This document shows, in pieces, positions 33,816 through 42,270 of a stretch of 64,000 nt of DNA. Source of the stretch: Acidobacteriota bacterium (GTDB lineage Bacteria > Acidobacteriota > Polarisedimenticolia > J045); NCBI GenBank assembly GCA_030949985.1, contig JAUZRX010000023.1:1-64000 (forward strand), written 5' to 3'. The notes beneath the pieces are model-generated. The model ran no database searches and was not told the DNA's origin. It was given only the letters and a program-made list of their open reading frames with translations. Made by a program: the position numbers and the translations under genes. Every line of letters starts with the position of its first letter. Position 1 is the stretch's first letter.

Positions 33816-34583
33816 ATGAGCCGCAACGACCACGAGGGACCGGTCAAGGCCTACCGGAACCTGGACTTTCTCAGCAGCGCCCCCGCACGCACCCTCAGGC
33901 TGCTCGCCGAATACCTCGAGCCCGAGGCCCGCTTCGAACGCTTCAACGTGGACGACACGATCGTCTTCTTCGGCTCGGCCCGGGCCCGGCAGCCCCCGGA
34001 CGGCGCCCCCCCCCGGCCCCTCGACCGCTACTACGAGGCCGCCGAAGAACTGGCCTATCGCCTGACACTGTGGTCCAAGGGACTGCACAAGACCCGTCGG
34101 CGCTTCATCGTCTGCTCGGGGGGCGGTCCGGGAATCATGGAAGCAGCCAACAAGGGTGCGTCCCGCGCTCGCGGGCTGAGCGTCGGGCTGGGTATCAGCC
34201 TGCCCTTCGAGCAGGGCATCAACCCCTTTGTTTCGAGGGAGCTGGGCTTCGAATTCCACTATTTCTTCATGCGCAAGTTCTGGTTCGTCTACCTGGCTCG
34301 AGCCCTGGTGGTCTTCCCCGGCGGATTCGGCACCATGGATGAACTCTTCGAGCTTCTCACCCTGGTGCAGACCGGCAAGGCCAGCCGCCCCCGGCGGGTC
34401 GTCCTCTTCGGGCGGGAGTTCTGGGAGAAGGTGATCGACTGGGATCTGCTCACCCGGTGGGGGGTGATCGATGCGGAGGACCTCTCCCTGTTCCGTATCT
34501 GCGACAGCGTGGACGAGGCCGAGTCCTACCTGACCGGGGAACTCTCAGCCCTCTACGACCTGGAAGACGGCACGGAGCGCTAG
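33816..34583 (+). CDS. LOG-family nucleotide-sugar-like hydrolase (Rossmann, TIGR00730 type)
   Basis: 255 aa, ATG with CCGGAGA upstream. Diagnostic motifs are CSGGGPGIMEAANKGA and FPGGFGTMDELFE, the PGGxGTxxE signature of LOG proteins that release bases from nucleotide 5'-monophosphates (cytokinin-activating in plants). It is longer than plant LOG and belongs to the bacterial branch often mislabelled lysine decarboxylase. The substrate here is uncertain; it is probably nucleotide salvage or AMP hydrolysis. Confidence 0.85.
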   Translation: MSRNDHEGPVKAYRNLDFLSSAPARTLRLLAEYLEPEARFERFNVDDTIVFFGSARARQPPDGAPPRPLDRYYEAAEELAYRLTLWSKGLHKTRRRFIVCSGGGPGIMEAANKGASRARGLSVGLGISLPFEQGINPFVSRELGFEFHYFFMRKFWFVYLARALVVFPGGFGTMDELFELLTLVQTGKASRPRRVVLFGREFWEKVIDWDLLTRWGVIDAEDLSLFRICDSVDEAESYLTGELSALYDLEDGTER

Positions 34584-34832
34584 CCACGGTGCAGCGGCGG
34601 GGTCGAGTCCCGCCGGGGCCCGCAAAAGCGGGTCTGCCGAGACGGCCCGAGGTGAGACACCCCGGCTCCTTCCGGGAAAGGAGGGCATCCCGACGGAGCC
34701 GGGCCGGGGGCGCCCCCCGGCCCGGCGGTTGCCGAGGGGACGCCTTTCGTGGAGAATGCCGCGTCTTCGACTCCCGGGGATCCGGGAACTGCCGCGGCCC
34801 GAGTCAAGGGTGCGGGCCAAGGAGTATGGGGC
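34584..34832 (+). promoter_or_regulatory. Highly structured 249-base spacer upstream of the outer-membrane protein
   Basis: It contains a CCCGC-AAAA-GCGGG hairpin near 34620 and a 12-bp stem (GCCGGGCCGGGG with CCCCGGCCCGGC, 34698-34726, 5-base loop) without a T-run. A segment GGCGGGGTCGAGTCCCGCC resembles a tRNA T-arm, but no cloverleaf surrounds it. It may be a terminator pair for the LOG gene, a structured leader for the barrel gene, or both. I cannot match it to a known riboswitch. Confidence 0.4.
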
Positions 34833-35462
34833 ATGACTGGTAGATCCAAGGTCTGGCTGATGGTCATTCTGGCGGTGCTGGGAACCTGGGCGGCGGCAGG
34901 GGCCCAGGAAGGCACCGGGCTCGAGATCAACGCGGGCATCGGCTACGCGCTGAACTCCCGCCTCTTCGAAGTCGAGCAGGGCACGACCTACGGCCTGGAG
35001 GTGGGCTACCGCTTTTCACCGCGGTTCTCCCTCGGCCTGGTCTATGACAGCCTGAGCACGACCTCCGATGTCAACGACTTCTCCTGCGGTCCCGTCACCC
35101 CCGCGAAAGCCATCCCCGAAGGCTTCGTCCGCTGTCAGGGTGATGTCAAGATGACCCTCTACGGCATATCCGGCATTTTCGTGTTTTCCGGTGAACCGGA
35201 TTTCCAGGTTCTGGGGGTCGTCTCCGCCGGCCAGGGCAAACTCGACTACACGCCGCCCGCGGACCCCATCTTCGAGATCGCCGACACTGACATCTCCCTC
35301 TGGTACGAGATCGGAGCGGGCGCCCGCTGGGCCCTTGGAGACCACTGGAGCCTGCGTTTCCTGTTTTCCCTCCGGCGTGTCAAGCCGAAGGATCCCAACG
35401 AGATTCTCTCCACCGCCCGGACCTACGTCTCCCCCACCCTGCGGTTCGGGTATCGGTTCTGA
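34833..35462 (+). CDS. Outer-membrane beta-barrel protein
   Basis: 209 aa, ATG with AAGGAG nine bases upstream. A signal peptide covers 1-24 (VWLMVILAVLGTWAAAGA, then QEG). The body alternates short strands and turns with aromatic girdle residues (YGLEVGYRFSPRFSLGLVYDS), about eight strands, and ends in RFGYRF with the C-terminal Phe recognised by the BAM complex. It resembles OmpW/OmpA-barrel-sized proteins. The role is unknown. A single pair of cysteines in one loop could form a disulfide. Confidence 0.75.
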   Translation: MTGRSKVWLMVILAVLGTWAAAGAQEGTGLEINAGIGYALNSRLFEVEQGTTYGLEVGYRFSPRFSLGLVYDSLSTTSDVNDFSCGPVTPAKAIPEGFVRCQGDVKMTLYGISGIFVFSGEPDFQVLGVVSAGQGKLDYTPPADPIFEIADTDISLWYEIGAGARWALGDHWSLRFLFSLRRVKPKDPNEILSTARTYVSPTLRFGYRF

Positions 35463-35492
35463 GGTCCGGCGCGGCAGGGCGGAGCGCTCGCC

Positions 35493-36644
35493 ATGGGGCC
35501 TCCCGGTAGCAAGGTCTTCCGCTCCCCCGAGGGCCTGGATTTGCGGTTGGGCGGGCGGCTTGCGGCCTTCGAACTGGTCTACGAGACCTGGGGGCGGCTG
35601 ACCCCCTCCGCCGACAATGCCTTGCTGCTTTGCTGCGGCCTGTCGGCATCGTCCCACGCGGCTTCCACCCCGTCCCACCCCGAGCCGGGATGGTGGGAGC
35701 CGATGATCGGCCCCGGCAAGGCCATCGACACCGACCGCTACTTCGTCATTTGCAGCAATGTGCTCGGCGGTTGCTTCGGCAGCACCGGCCCCTCGTCGCC
35801 GCATCCTGCCACGGGTCGCCCCTGGGCCACCGACTTTCCCCTGATCACCATCTGGGACATGGTCGAGGCCCAAGCGCGGCTGCTCACCGCCCTGGGCATC
35901 GACAGGTTGCAGGCGGTCATCGGAGCCTCCATGGGCGGCATGCAGGCGATGGCCCTGGCGGCGGCCTTCCCGGCCAAGGTCCGCCGGATGATCGCCATCT
36001 CGGCCCCGGGCCGCTCCTATCCCCTTTCCATCTCCCTGCGCTTCACCCAGCGCCAGGCCGTCATCAGGGATCCGGCGTGGCGGGGAGGGCGCTACTACCC
36101 GGGGCCCGGTCCCCGCTCGGGTCTGCACCTGGCCCGGCAGATCGGCACGATCACCTACCGCTCGGGCCCGGAATGGGATCGGCGCTTTGCCCGCGAGCGC
36201 CGTCCGCGCCCAGCGGGAAGTGCGGACCCCTTCGCGGTGGATTACGAGGTGGAGTCCTACCTGGTCCACCAGGGCGACCGTTTCGTCGATCGCTTCGACG
36301 CCAATTCCTACCTGTATCTCTCCAAGGCGATGGACGATTTCGACCTGGGTGACGGCTGCCCTTCCTACGAGGAGGGCGTGGGCCGCATCGCCTGCCCCTG
36401 CCTGCTGATCGGTGTCACCACGGATCTGCTCTTTCCCGTCGGGCAGCAGGAGGAAGTCGCCCGCATCCTGCGGGAATGGGGACGCGAGTGCCGCTTCGTC
36501 CGCCTCGATTCGGTCTATGGTCACGACGCTTTCCTGATCGAGATCGATCGCTTCGGCCGGCTCATCTCGAGTTTCCTCGCCCCGGACGCCGGGCGGGGGG
36601 ACGACGGCCCGATGGGAGGCCTCGAGGCCATCTCCGGGGGATGA
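35493..36644 (+). CDS. metX: MetX-family acyltransferase, probably serine O-succinyltransferase type
   Basis: 383 aa alpha/beta-hydrolase with the nucleophile in GASMGGMQ and the catalytic His in YGHDAFL near the end. The general annotation would be homoserine O-acetyltransferase. Several stretches (GLSASSHAAS, PGWWEPMIGPGKAIDTDR, TYRSGPEWDRRF) are closer to what I recall of Xanthomonas-type proteins shown to make O-succinylserine for cysteine synthesis. The acyl donor and acceptor therefore need testing. No metB, metY or cysK neighbour is present. Confidence 0.75.
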   Translation: MGPPGSKVFRSPEGLDLRLGGRLAAFELVYETWGRLTPSADNALLLCCGLSASSHAASTPSHPEPGWWEPMIGPGKAIDTDRYFVICSNVLGGCFGSTGPSSPHPATGRPWATDFPLITIWDMVEAQARLLTALGIDRLQAVIGASMGGMQAMALAAAFPAKVRRMIAISAPGRSYPLSISLRFTQRQAVIRDPAWRGGRYYPGPGPRSGLHLARQIGTITYRSGPEWDRRFARERRPRPAGSADPFAVDYEVESYLVHQGDRFVDRFDANSYLYLSKAMDDFDLGDGCPSYEEGVGRIACPCLLIGVTTDLLFPVGQQEEVARILREWGRECRFVRLDSVYGHDAFLIEIDRFGRLISSFLAPDAGRGDDGPMGGLEAISGG

Positions 36645-36668
36645 CACGGGGCCCCCGCTCCGCTGCGG

Positions 36669-38018
36669 TCAGCTTGGCGGCTCTTCCCCTCTTTGGGCCT
36701 GGATACCGAGCTGCTGCAGCCGGCCCTCGAGTTCCTCCCTGCTGATCCCCAGCCGGGCCGCCGTGCGCCCCAGGTCGCCATCGGCCTCGGCCAGGTGGCG
36801 TCGCAGCCAGTTGCGCTCGAAACGCCGCAGGGTGGCCTCGACCCCCTCCCCCTCCCCGGAAGCGCCGGTGACGCCTCGGGGGAGGTCCGCCGCGGTGAAG
36901 GACGGCCCTTCGGCGAGCAGCACGACCCGCTCGAGGGCGCGCTTGAGTTCGCGAACATTGCCCGGCCAGGAGTAGGCCAGCATCGCCTCGAGGGCCGAGG
37001 GCGACAGGCGAAGCTCCTCGCGGGCATATTCGCGGCAGATTTCCCGCAGAAAGCGTTCGGCCAGTTCGGGAATGTCCTCGCGACGTCGGCGCAGGGGTGG
37101 GATCTCGATCACGTGGGGGAAGCTGGCGAGAAAGGTTTCGCCCAGCCGCCCCTTGTCGAGCAGCGTGTTGGGATCTTCCAGCAGAGCCACGACCAGTCGG
37201 GCGCCCGAGCGGACCCGGCGTCGCTGGCCCGGCACCGGATAGCTGCCCTCCCGACAGCCCGCGCTCAGCGAGGCCTGCACCGAGGGAGGCAGATCGTCCG
37301 CGTTCTCGAGGTAGAGGGTCCCCTCGTCCGCCAGGGCGATGTGCCCGGGATCGTCGTAGTGGTGGGCCTGGCCGTAGAGGGTGGCGATCAGCCGCTCCCG
37401 GGAGAACGCCGAGGCCTGCACATCGAGAAAGGGGCCGTCCGGCCGCAGGCCGTGCAGGGACAACCAGCGGGCGGCCAGTCGGCGACCGCTGCCCTTTTCA
37501 CCGTAGAGCAGGACGCATCCGGCGTCCGCCGCCGCCGCCAGTTCGAGACGCAGCGCCTCCACCGCCTCCGAGCGCCCGAGAAATTCGGCTTCCCGGCGCA
37601 ACTCGGCCCGCAGGGCCCGGTTGCGGCGCTCGAGACGGACATGCCGCAGGGCGTGCGAAGCGACCAGCAGCACACGCTCGAGAGAAACCGGTTTCTCGAC
37701 GAAGTCGTAGGCGCCGAGCTTGGTGGCCTTGACCGCGGTTTCGATGGTGCCATGGCCGGAAATCATGATCACCGGTGCGGTGGCGCCCCGTTCGCGCAGC
37801 ATGCGCAAGGCCTCGAGACCGTCGATACCCGGCAGCCAGATGTCGAGGAAGATCACGTCCGGATGCTCGGCCAGCGCCCGCGATACGCCATCCTCGCCGC
37901 TGGCGGCGGTGATCACCTCGTATCCTTCGTCTTCCAGGATCTCCCCCAGGGCTTCCCTCACCGGGGCTTCGTCGTCGATGACGAGAATCCTGGCCTTCCG
38001 CCGCTGCTCAGCCGTCAT
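36669..38018 (-). CDS. NtrX-like response regulator with degenerate AAA+ domain
   Basis: 449 aa. The receiver domain is intact (DDE at 15-17, Asp59 in FLDIWLPG, Thr/Ser region VIMISGHG, Lys in VEKP). The NtrC-type AAA+ region is eroded: Walker A is GEKGSGRR with Arg for Lys, the GAFTGA sigma54 contact loop is absent (GQAHHYDDPGH in its place), and Walker B reads GTLYLENADDLP. The arginine-rich sensor region (PPLRRRREDIPELAERFL) and WPGNVRELKRALER remain. A Fis-type HTH closes the protein. It probably regulates without activating sigma54 promoters. It overlaps the kinase gene by 11 bases. Confidence 0.8.
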   Translation of the reverse strand: MTAEQRRKARILVIDDEAPVREALGEILEDEGYEVITAASGEDGVSRALAEHPDVIFLDIWLPGIDGLEALRMLRERGATAPVIMISGHGTIETAVKATKLGAYDFVEKPVSLERVLLVASHALRHVRLERRNRALRAELRREAEFLGRSEAVEALRLELAAAADAGCVLLYGEKGSGRRLAARWLSLHGLRPDGPFLDVQASAFSRERLIATLYGQAHHYDDPGHIALADEGTLYLENADDLPPSVQASLSAGCREGSYPVPGQRRRVRSGARLVVALLEDPNTLLDKGRLGETFLASFPHVIEIPPLRRRREDIPELAERFLREICREYAREELRLSPSALEAMLAYSWPGNVRELKRALERVVLLAEGPSFTAADLPRGVTGASGEGEGVEATLRRFERNWLRRHLAEADGDLGRTAARLGISREELEGRLQQLGIQAQRGEEPPS

Positions 38019-40182
38019 GGTTGGTCTCCCGCTCCGTCGTCGGACCCGCCGGCAGTTCGATCACCATCCGCGTACCCCGGGGCTCCGCGCTTTCGGCGCG
38101 TATCGTACCCCCGTGTTCGCTGACGATCCGGTGGACGATGGCGAGCCCCAGCCCGGTGCCCCCCGGCCGCCGGGTAAAGGAGGGCAGGAAGAGCTTGTCC
38201 CGATCTTCTTCGGACAGGCCGACGCCGTCGTCCTCGACTTCCAGTGCCACCGCCTGGTGGGCCGGCACGCTGCGGGCCCGTACCACGACCGTGCCCTGTC
38301 GGCCCACCGCCGCGATGGCGTTCTCGATCAGGTTGATCAGGCAACGTCGCATGGCCTGTTCGTCGAGACGGTGAGGCGGCAGCTTCTCTTCCACCTCGAC
38401 GAGAATCTTCACGCCGGGATGGGGGCCCTGGTAGAGTTCCACGCCCTCGCGCACCACCGCGCCGAGGTCCCCCGGCTGCATGCGCAGGCGCGGCAGGCGG
38501 GAAAAACGGGAGAACTCGTCGATCAGCGCCTTGAGGCTCTCCACCTCGCGCACGATGGTCGCCACCCCCTTCTCCACCACGGCGCCCGCACGGGCCGGAT
38601 CTTTCCTGTAGTGCCGGAGCATCCTCTCCGCCGCCAGGCGGATCGGTGTCAGGGGATTCTTGATCTCGTGGGCCACGCGGCGCGCCACTTCCCCCCACGC
38701 GGCCAGCCGTTCCGCCCGGCGCAGATCGGTCAGGTCCTCGAGCACCACCAGCAAGCCTTCCCCGCCCTCCGCCAGAGGCAGGCGCTGGCCGCGGAGCTGG
38801 ACACTGACCACCCCCTCCTCGACGGTGATGGCGACTTCCTCGGCCAGCAGTTCGCGCTCGCCGCGGACCAGGGGCTCGAGGCTCGCCGCGACGCCGGCCC
38901 GCCCCCGGTCGAGCACCTCGTGCAGCGGGCGCCCCACGACCAGCGACTCGACGCGCAGCACCTCCAGCGCCCGACGGTTGGCGGTGCGGATGGCCCCGGA
39001 GGCGTCCAGGCTCAACACACCCACGGGCACCGCTTCGAGCAGGGCCTCGATGTAGCGGCGACGGGCCTGCAGATCCCACCGGTGTCGCTGGATCTCCTCG
39101 GCCATGCGGTTGAACGAGGCTGCGAGTTGCGCGATTTCGTCGTCTCCCGCTTCATCGACCCGGTAGTCCAGGTCGCCTCCCGCCAGGGCCTCGGTACCCC
39201 GCGCCAGCTCCAGAATCGGATCGGTGATTTCTCGCGCCAGGTGGAGGCCGGTCCAGACACCGGCAAAAACCACCAGCAGGGCGAGAAGCGCGAAGAGAGC
39301 CACGTAGAGCCGTTGCATGGCCGGGCGGGTGCGGCGGAAATCCACCACCCTCTGCTCGGTGCGCTGGAGGCGTTCGAGCCGGACGGCCAGTCGATCCGGG
39401 ACGTAGATCTGGGCCCAGACCAGCGCTCCCCGGCCTCGCGCCCCGTCGAGGGGCGCGAGGGCCACCGCTCGCCATCCGAAGGTGGCCAGGCTCCCCTCGG
39501 CGTGACTCATCCGGCCCTCGCGGCGCGCCCGCTCCATCAGCCCGGCAGGCAGGTGGCAGAGTTCGTCGGGACCGGCCGAACGTTCGGAAGAACCCAGGCG
39601 GGTCAGGCAAAGCGGCTCTCCTTCCGGCGGGACGTAGCCGACCGCCTGCAGATCGAAGCCGTAGAGGGCCGCTTCGAGCTTCGCCCGGATCGCCTCGGTC
39701 TCGGCGCCGGCAAGCCCCCGGGCCAGCTGGCCCGTGGCGTGGGCCGCCCGTCGGCGGGCCGAGCCGAAGACGGCTTCCGCCACGGTGCCCGCGTCCCGCA
39801 GGGTCTGTTCCAGTTCCGGAGTGGCCACCGCGCGGAGGGTGCGTGAGACGATGGAGACCGCCCCGGCGAAGAGGAAGAGCGAGGGGGCGAGAACCAGGGC
39901 CAGGAAGGCGAAGACCACCCGCGCGCGCAAGCGTGAGCCGAACGCGCCCTCCCGCCGCTGGGCCAGGGTGCGGGCGAGGTGCCCGATCAGGACCCAGAGC
40001 AGGGAAATGGTCAGCAGCACCAGAGTGGCGGCCAGCCCCACCAGGAGAGTCTTGTCCGTCGCCAGGCGGAGATCTCCCACCTTTCCCCGCTGAATGACGA
40101 AGTAGAGCACGCTGGCCAGCACCAGCAGCAGCGCGATGGCGACCAGCTTGAGCCTTTCGGTGCGCAGCCGGAATCCGCTCAC
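38008..40182 (-). CDS. NtrY-like sensor histidine kinase
   Basis: 724 aa. Three hydrophobic segments near the N-terminus (about 12-30, 46-66, 88-112), a periplasmic region of about 170 residues, then another membrane helix near 290, HAMP (about 315-365), a PAS domain (about 375-480), HisKA with His in RVAHEIKNPLTPIRL, and HATPase with DDGVGLSEED and GGTGLGLAIV. The layout is that of NtrY. The partner is the adjacent regulator. The signal is unknown. It follows lpxC by three bases, linking the pair to envelope synthesis. Confidence 0.85.
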   Translation of the reverse strand: MSGFRLRTERLKLVAIALLLVLASVLYFVIQRGKVGDLRLATDKTLLVGLAATLVLLTISLLWVLIGHLARTLAQRREGAFGSRLRARVVFAFLALVLAPSLFLFAGAVSIVSRTLRAVATPELEQTLRDAGTVAEAVFGSARRRAAHATGQLARGLAGAETEAIRAKLEAALYGFDLQAVGYVPPEGEPLCLTRLGSSERSAGPDELCHLPAGLMERARREGRMSHAEGSLATFGWRAVALAPLDGARGRGALVWAQIYVPDRLAVRLERLQRTEQRVVDFRRTRPAMQRLYVALFALLALLVVFAGVWTGLHLAREITDPILELARGTEALAGGDLDYRVDEAGDDEIAQLAASFNRMAEEIQRHRWDLQARRRYIEALLEAVPVGVLSLDASGAIRTANRRALEVLRVESLVVGRPLHEVLDRGRAGVAASLEPLVRGERELLAEEVAITVEEGVVSVQLRGQRLPLAEGGEGLLVVLEDLTDLRRAERLAAWGEVARRVAHEIKNPLTPIRLAAERMLRHYRKDPARAGAVVEKGVATIVREVESLKALIDEFSRFSRLPRLRMQPGDLGAVVREGVELYQGPHPGVKILVEVEEKLPPHRLDEQAMRRCLINLIENAIAAVGRQGTVVVRARSVPAHQAVALEVEDDGVGLSEEDRDKLFLPSFTRRPGGTGLGLAIVHRIVSEHGGTIRAESAEPRGTRMVIELPAGPTTERETNHDG

Positions 40183-40185
40183 GGT

Positions 40186-41091
40186 TCAACGGGACTCGTC
40201 ACCGGGAGGCGCGGGACTGGAGGGCGGGGTCGCCATCGGGGCATCGGCCGCCATCGACCAGCAATGGCGATGGGTCAGGATGGCATCCACCAGGCGGCCA
40301 TGGAGTCCGTGTCCGGCCCTCCAGGCCACGATGCGCCCTTCGAGGGAACAGCCGAGCAGAGCCAGGTCGCCCACCAGGTCCAGCACCTTGTGCCGGACGA
40401 ATTCGTCGGGAAAGCGCAGCGCGCCGCCCTGGATGCCGTCCTCGTCGACGAGGATCGCGTTGTCCAGCGAACCGCCGCGGATCAGTCCCGCCTCTTGCAG
40501 CCGCTCGATGTCCCGTCGCAGGGCGAAGGTCCGGGCCGGAGCCAGCTTGGCCAGGAAGTCCGCCTGCTGATCGAGACGCACGGTCAGTTCCTGGTATCCC
40601 AGGTGCCGGTGTTCGAAATCGATGGCCGCCGTCAGCTGCAGGCCCCGCCCGGGGTGAATTTCGAGTCCCCGGTCTTCTTCCTCGATGCTCAACGAGCTGT
40701 GGATCACCAGGGTCGGCCGGGAAACGTCCTGCTCCTTCAGGCCCGCGCCCACGAGCGCCCAGGCGAAAGGCAGGGACGAGCCGTCGAGTATCGGCACCTC
40801 ACCGCTGTCCATGTGCAGCCGCGCATTGTCGATCCCCAGGCAGAAGAGGGCCGCGAGCAGGTGCTCGGGGGTCTCCACCGTGGCCTCTCCCCGTCGCAGC
40901 CGCGAGGCGTTGACCATCGGCACCCGGTACTGCTGGAGAGCCGGAATCTCGAGGCCGCCCAGGTCGTCGCGGACGAAGACCAGGCCGGTGTCCGGGGGGG
41001 CGGGGGCGATCCGCAGTCGCGTGCTCACACCGCGGTGCAAGCCCACACCCGCCAGCTCCACCTCCCGCGCGACGGTTCGTTGCAAGCGCAT
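40186..41091 (-). CDS. lpxC: UDP-3-O-acyl-N-acetylglucosamine deacetylase
   Basis: 301 aa zinc amidase that commits UDP-GlcNAc to lipid A. ETPEHLLAALFCLGIDNA supplies the first zinc His region, and DEFVRHKVLDLVGDLALLG supplies the second His and the Asp. TFALRRDIERLQEAGLIRGGSLDNAI is the typical central block. The last 20 residues are a Pro/Ala-rich extension. First gene of an lpxC-ntrY-ntrX-like run. The start codon lies only five bases after a TAGAAT -10-like box. Confidence 0.94.
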   Translation of the reverse strand: MRLQRTVAREVELAGVGLHRGVSTRLRIAPAPPDTGLVFVRDDLGGLEIPALQQYRVPMVNASRLRRGEATVETPEHLLAALFCLGIDNARLHMDSGEVPILDGSSLPFAWALVGAGLKEQDVSRPTLVIHSSLSIEEEDRGLEIHPGRGLQLTAAIDFEHRHLGYQELTVRLDQQADFLAKLAPARTFALRRDIERLQEAGLIRGGSLDNAILVDEDGIQGGALRFPDEFVRHKVLDLVGDLALLGCSLEGRIVAWRAGHGLHGRLVDAILTHRHCWSMAADAPMATPPSSPAPPGDESR

Positions 41092-41096
41092 GAGGT

Positions 41097-41102
41097 ATTC
41101 TA
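41097..41102 (-). promoter_or_regulatory. -10 element (TAGAAT) immediately upstream of lpxC
   Basis: TAGAAT on the minus strand with five bases to the ATG. The expected transcription start would fall at or next to the A of the ATG, giving a leaderless mRNA. The -35 region at 16-18 bases is weak. No ribosome site fits in the gap. Confidence 0.35.
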
Positions 41103-41188
41103 CCCTTCGCGGTGGGCAGACAGCCTTCCGCATTTGTGGGAACATAGAACCGGCCGATGGGGCCTTCGAGCTAGCGGGAGGAGCGTGC

Positions 41189-42250
41189 ATGTCCGAGGTG
41201 ACCACCGTATCCAGACCTATCCCCCCTGCCCGGATCGACGAAGTGGTGCAGGCGCTCAGCGCCATGCTGGGCGAGCAGGTCGAAAGTGCGGCCACCGAGT
41301 TGCGCAGCCGCCTGGCGTCCCTCGATGTGGAGTGCCAGGTGCCGGCTCCCCGTGAGCAGACCCCTCGAGAACTGCCTCGGTACGCGGCGAGCATCGCGGC
41401 CGCCACGGGGCAGGTCGACGCGCTGCGGGCGCTGCTCGCCGGCGCCGAGAGCCTCGGTGCCCGGGCCGCCGTCATCGTGGTCGACCCGGCTGCCGGCCGG
41501 GTCTGGAACAGCGTTGGTTTTCCCGAGGGGGAGGCCCTGGCCGGCCGGCAGGTCGACCTCCAGCAGAGTGCCATCGCCGCGGCCCTCGAAGGCGAGCGGG
41601 TGCTCTGCGGTGAGGACAGCGGCTTCCCGCCGCCGACGCTGGGCGAGCAGACCCCGGTCGAAGCTCTGCTCGTGCCGATCCGCGTTCAGGACAGGGTCGT
41701 CGGCCTGTTCCATGCCGAGCGCCCCGACCGGGATACCGACTGGGATCCCGCCGGCCTCGAGATGCTGGCCACCACCACGGGGCTGGTGGTCGAACGCCTG
41801 GCGCTGGCCAAGGCGCTGGCCCGCTCCACCGGTCAGGCGGTGGAAACCACGGGGCCCGTGCCGAGCGCCGTCTCCGCTCCGGCTGCCCCCGGTGCTTCCG
41901 CCCCCGTCGAACCGGCCCCGGCCGCCGCTCCCGAGGCGGAGGTCTCCGGCGGCGTGGTGGAGCCGACCGGCGACGGCGAATCCCCCGAAGTGGAAGACGC
42001 CCGCCGGTTCGCACGGCTGCTGATGGAAGAGATCTGCCTGTACAACGCCGACCGGGTCGAGGCCGGTCGCCAGTCCTGCGACCTGCTCGAGCGCCTCGGT
42101 GACGAGATCTCCCAGGCCCGCCAGATGTACGCCCAGCGCATCAGCCCGGACCTGGCCGACAAGGATGCCTATTTCCGGCAGGCGGTCGTGGACGTCCTGG
42201 GCGCGGGCGACCCCAAGACTCTCGGCGCGGAACAGGGGCAACCGGGCTGA
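41189..42250 (+). CDS. GAF-domain protein of unknown function
   Basis: 353 aa, ATG with GGGAGGAG upstream. The N-terminal helix region (about 1-75) precedes a GAF-like domain (about 80-200: AAVIVVDPAAGRVWNSVGF, VEALLVPIRVQDRVVGLFHAER, DPAGLEMLATTTGLVVERLALA). A long Ala/Pro/Glu linker (about 215-265) leads to a helical C-terminal domain (RFARLLMEEICLYNADRVEAGR). There is no kinase, cyclase or DNA-binding output. It could be a small-molecule sensor acting through protein contact. Divergent from lpxC. Confidence 0.65.
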   Translation: MSEVTTVSRPIPPARIDEVVQALSAMLGEQVESAATELRSRLASLDVECQVPAPREQTPRELPRYAASIAAATGQVDALRALLAGAESLGARAAVIVVDPAAGRVWNSVGFPEGEALAGRQVDLQQSAIAAALEGERVLCGEDSGFPPPTLGEQTPVEALLVPIRVQDRVVGLFHAERPDRDTDWDPAGLEMLATTTGLVVERLALAKALARSTGQAVETTGPVPSAVSAPAAPGASAPVEPAPAAAPEAEVSGGVVEPTGDGESPEVEDARRFARLLMEEICLYNADRVEAGRQSCDLLERLGDEISQARQMYAQRISPDLADKDAYFRQAVVDVLGAGDPKTLGAEQGQPG

Positions 42251-42270
42251 GCCCAAACGGGGAGTTCGGC

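Noticed and set aside
33816-34583. Lysine decarboxylase
   Set aside because: The PGGxGTxxE signature identifies the LOG family; no PLP-binding lysine context of true decarboxylases is present.
34595-34640. tRNA-like T-arm (GGCGGGGTCGAGTCCCGCC)
   Set aside because: The loop lacks the standard TTC start and no D-arm, anticodon arm or matching acceptor stem can be drawn around it.
35463-35492. SAM or other methionine-related riboswitch before the metX-like gene
   Set aside because: The 30-base gap is too short for any known class and holds only a GGAG ribosome site.
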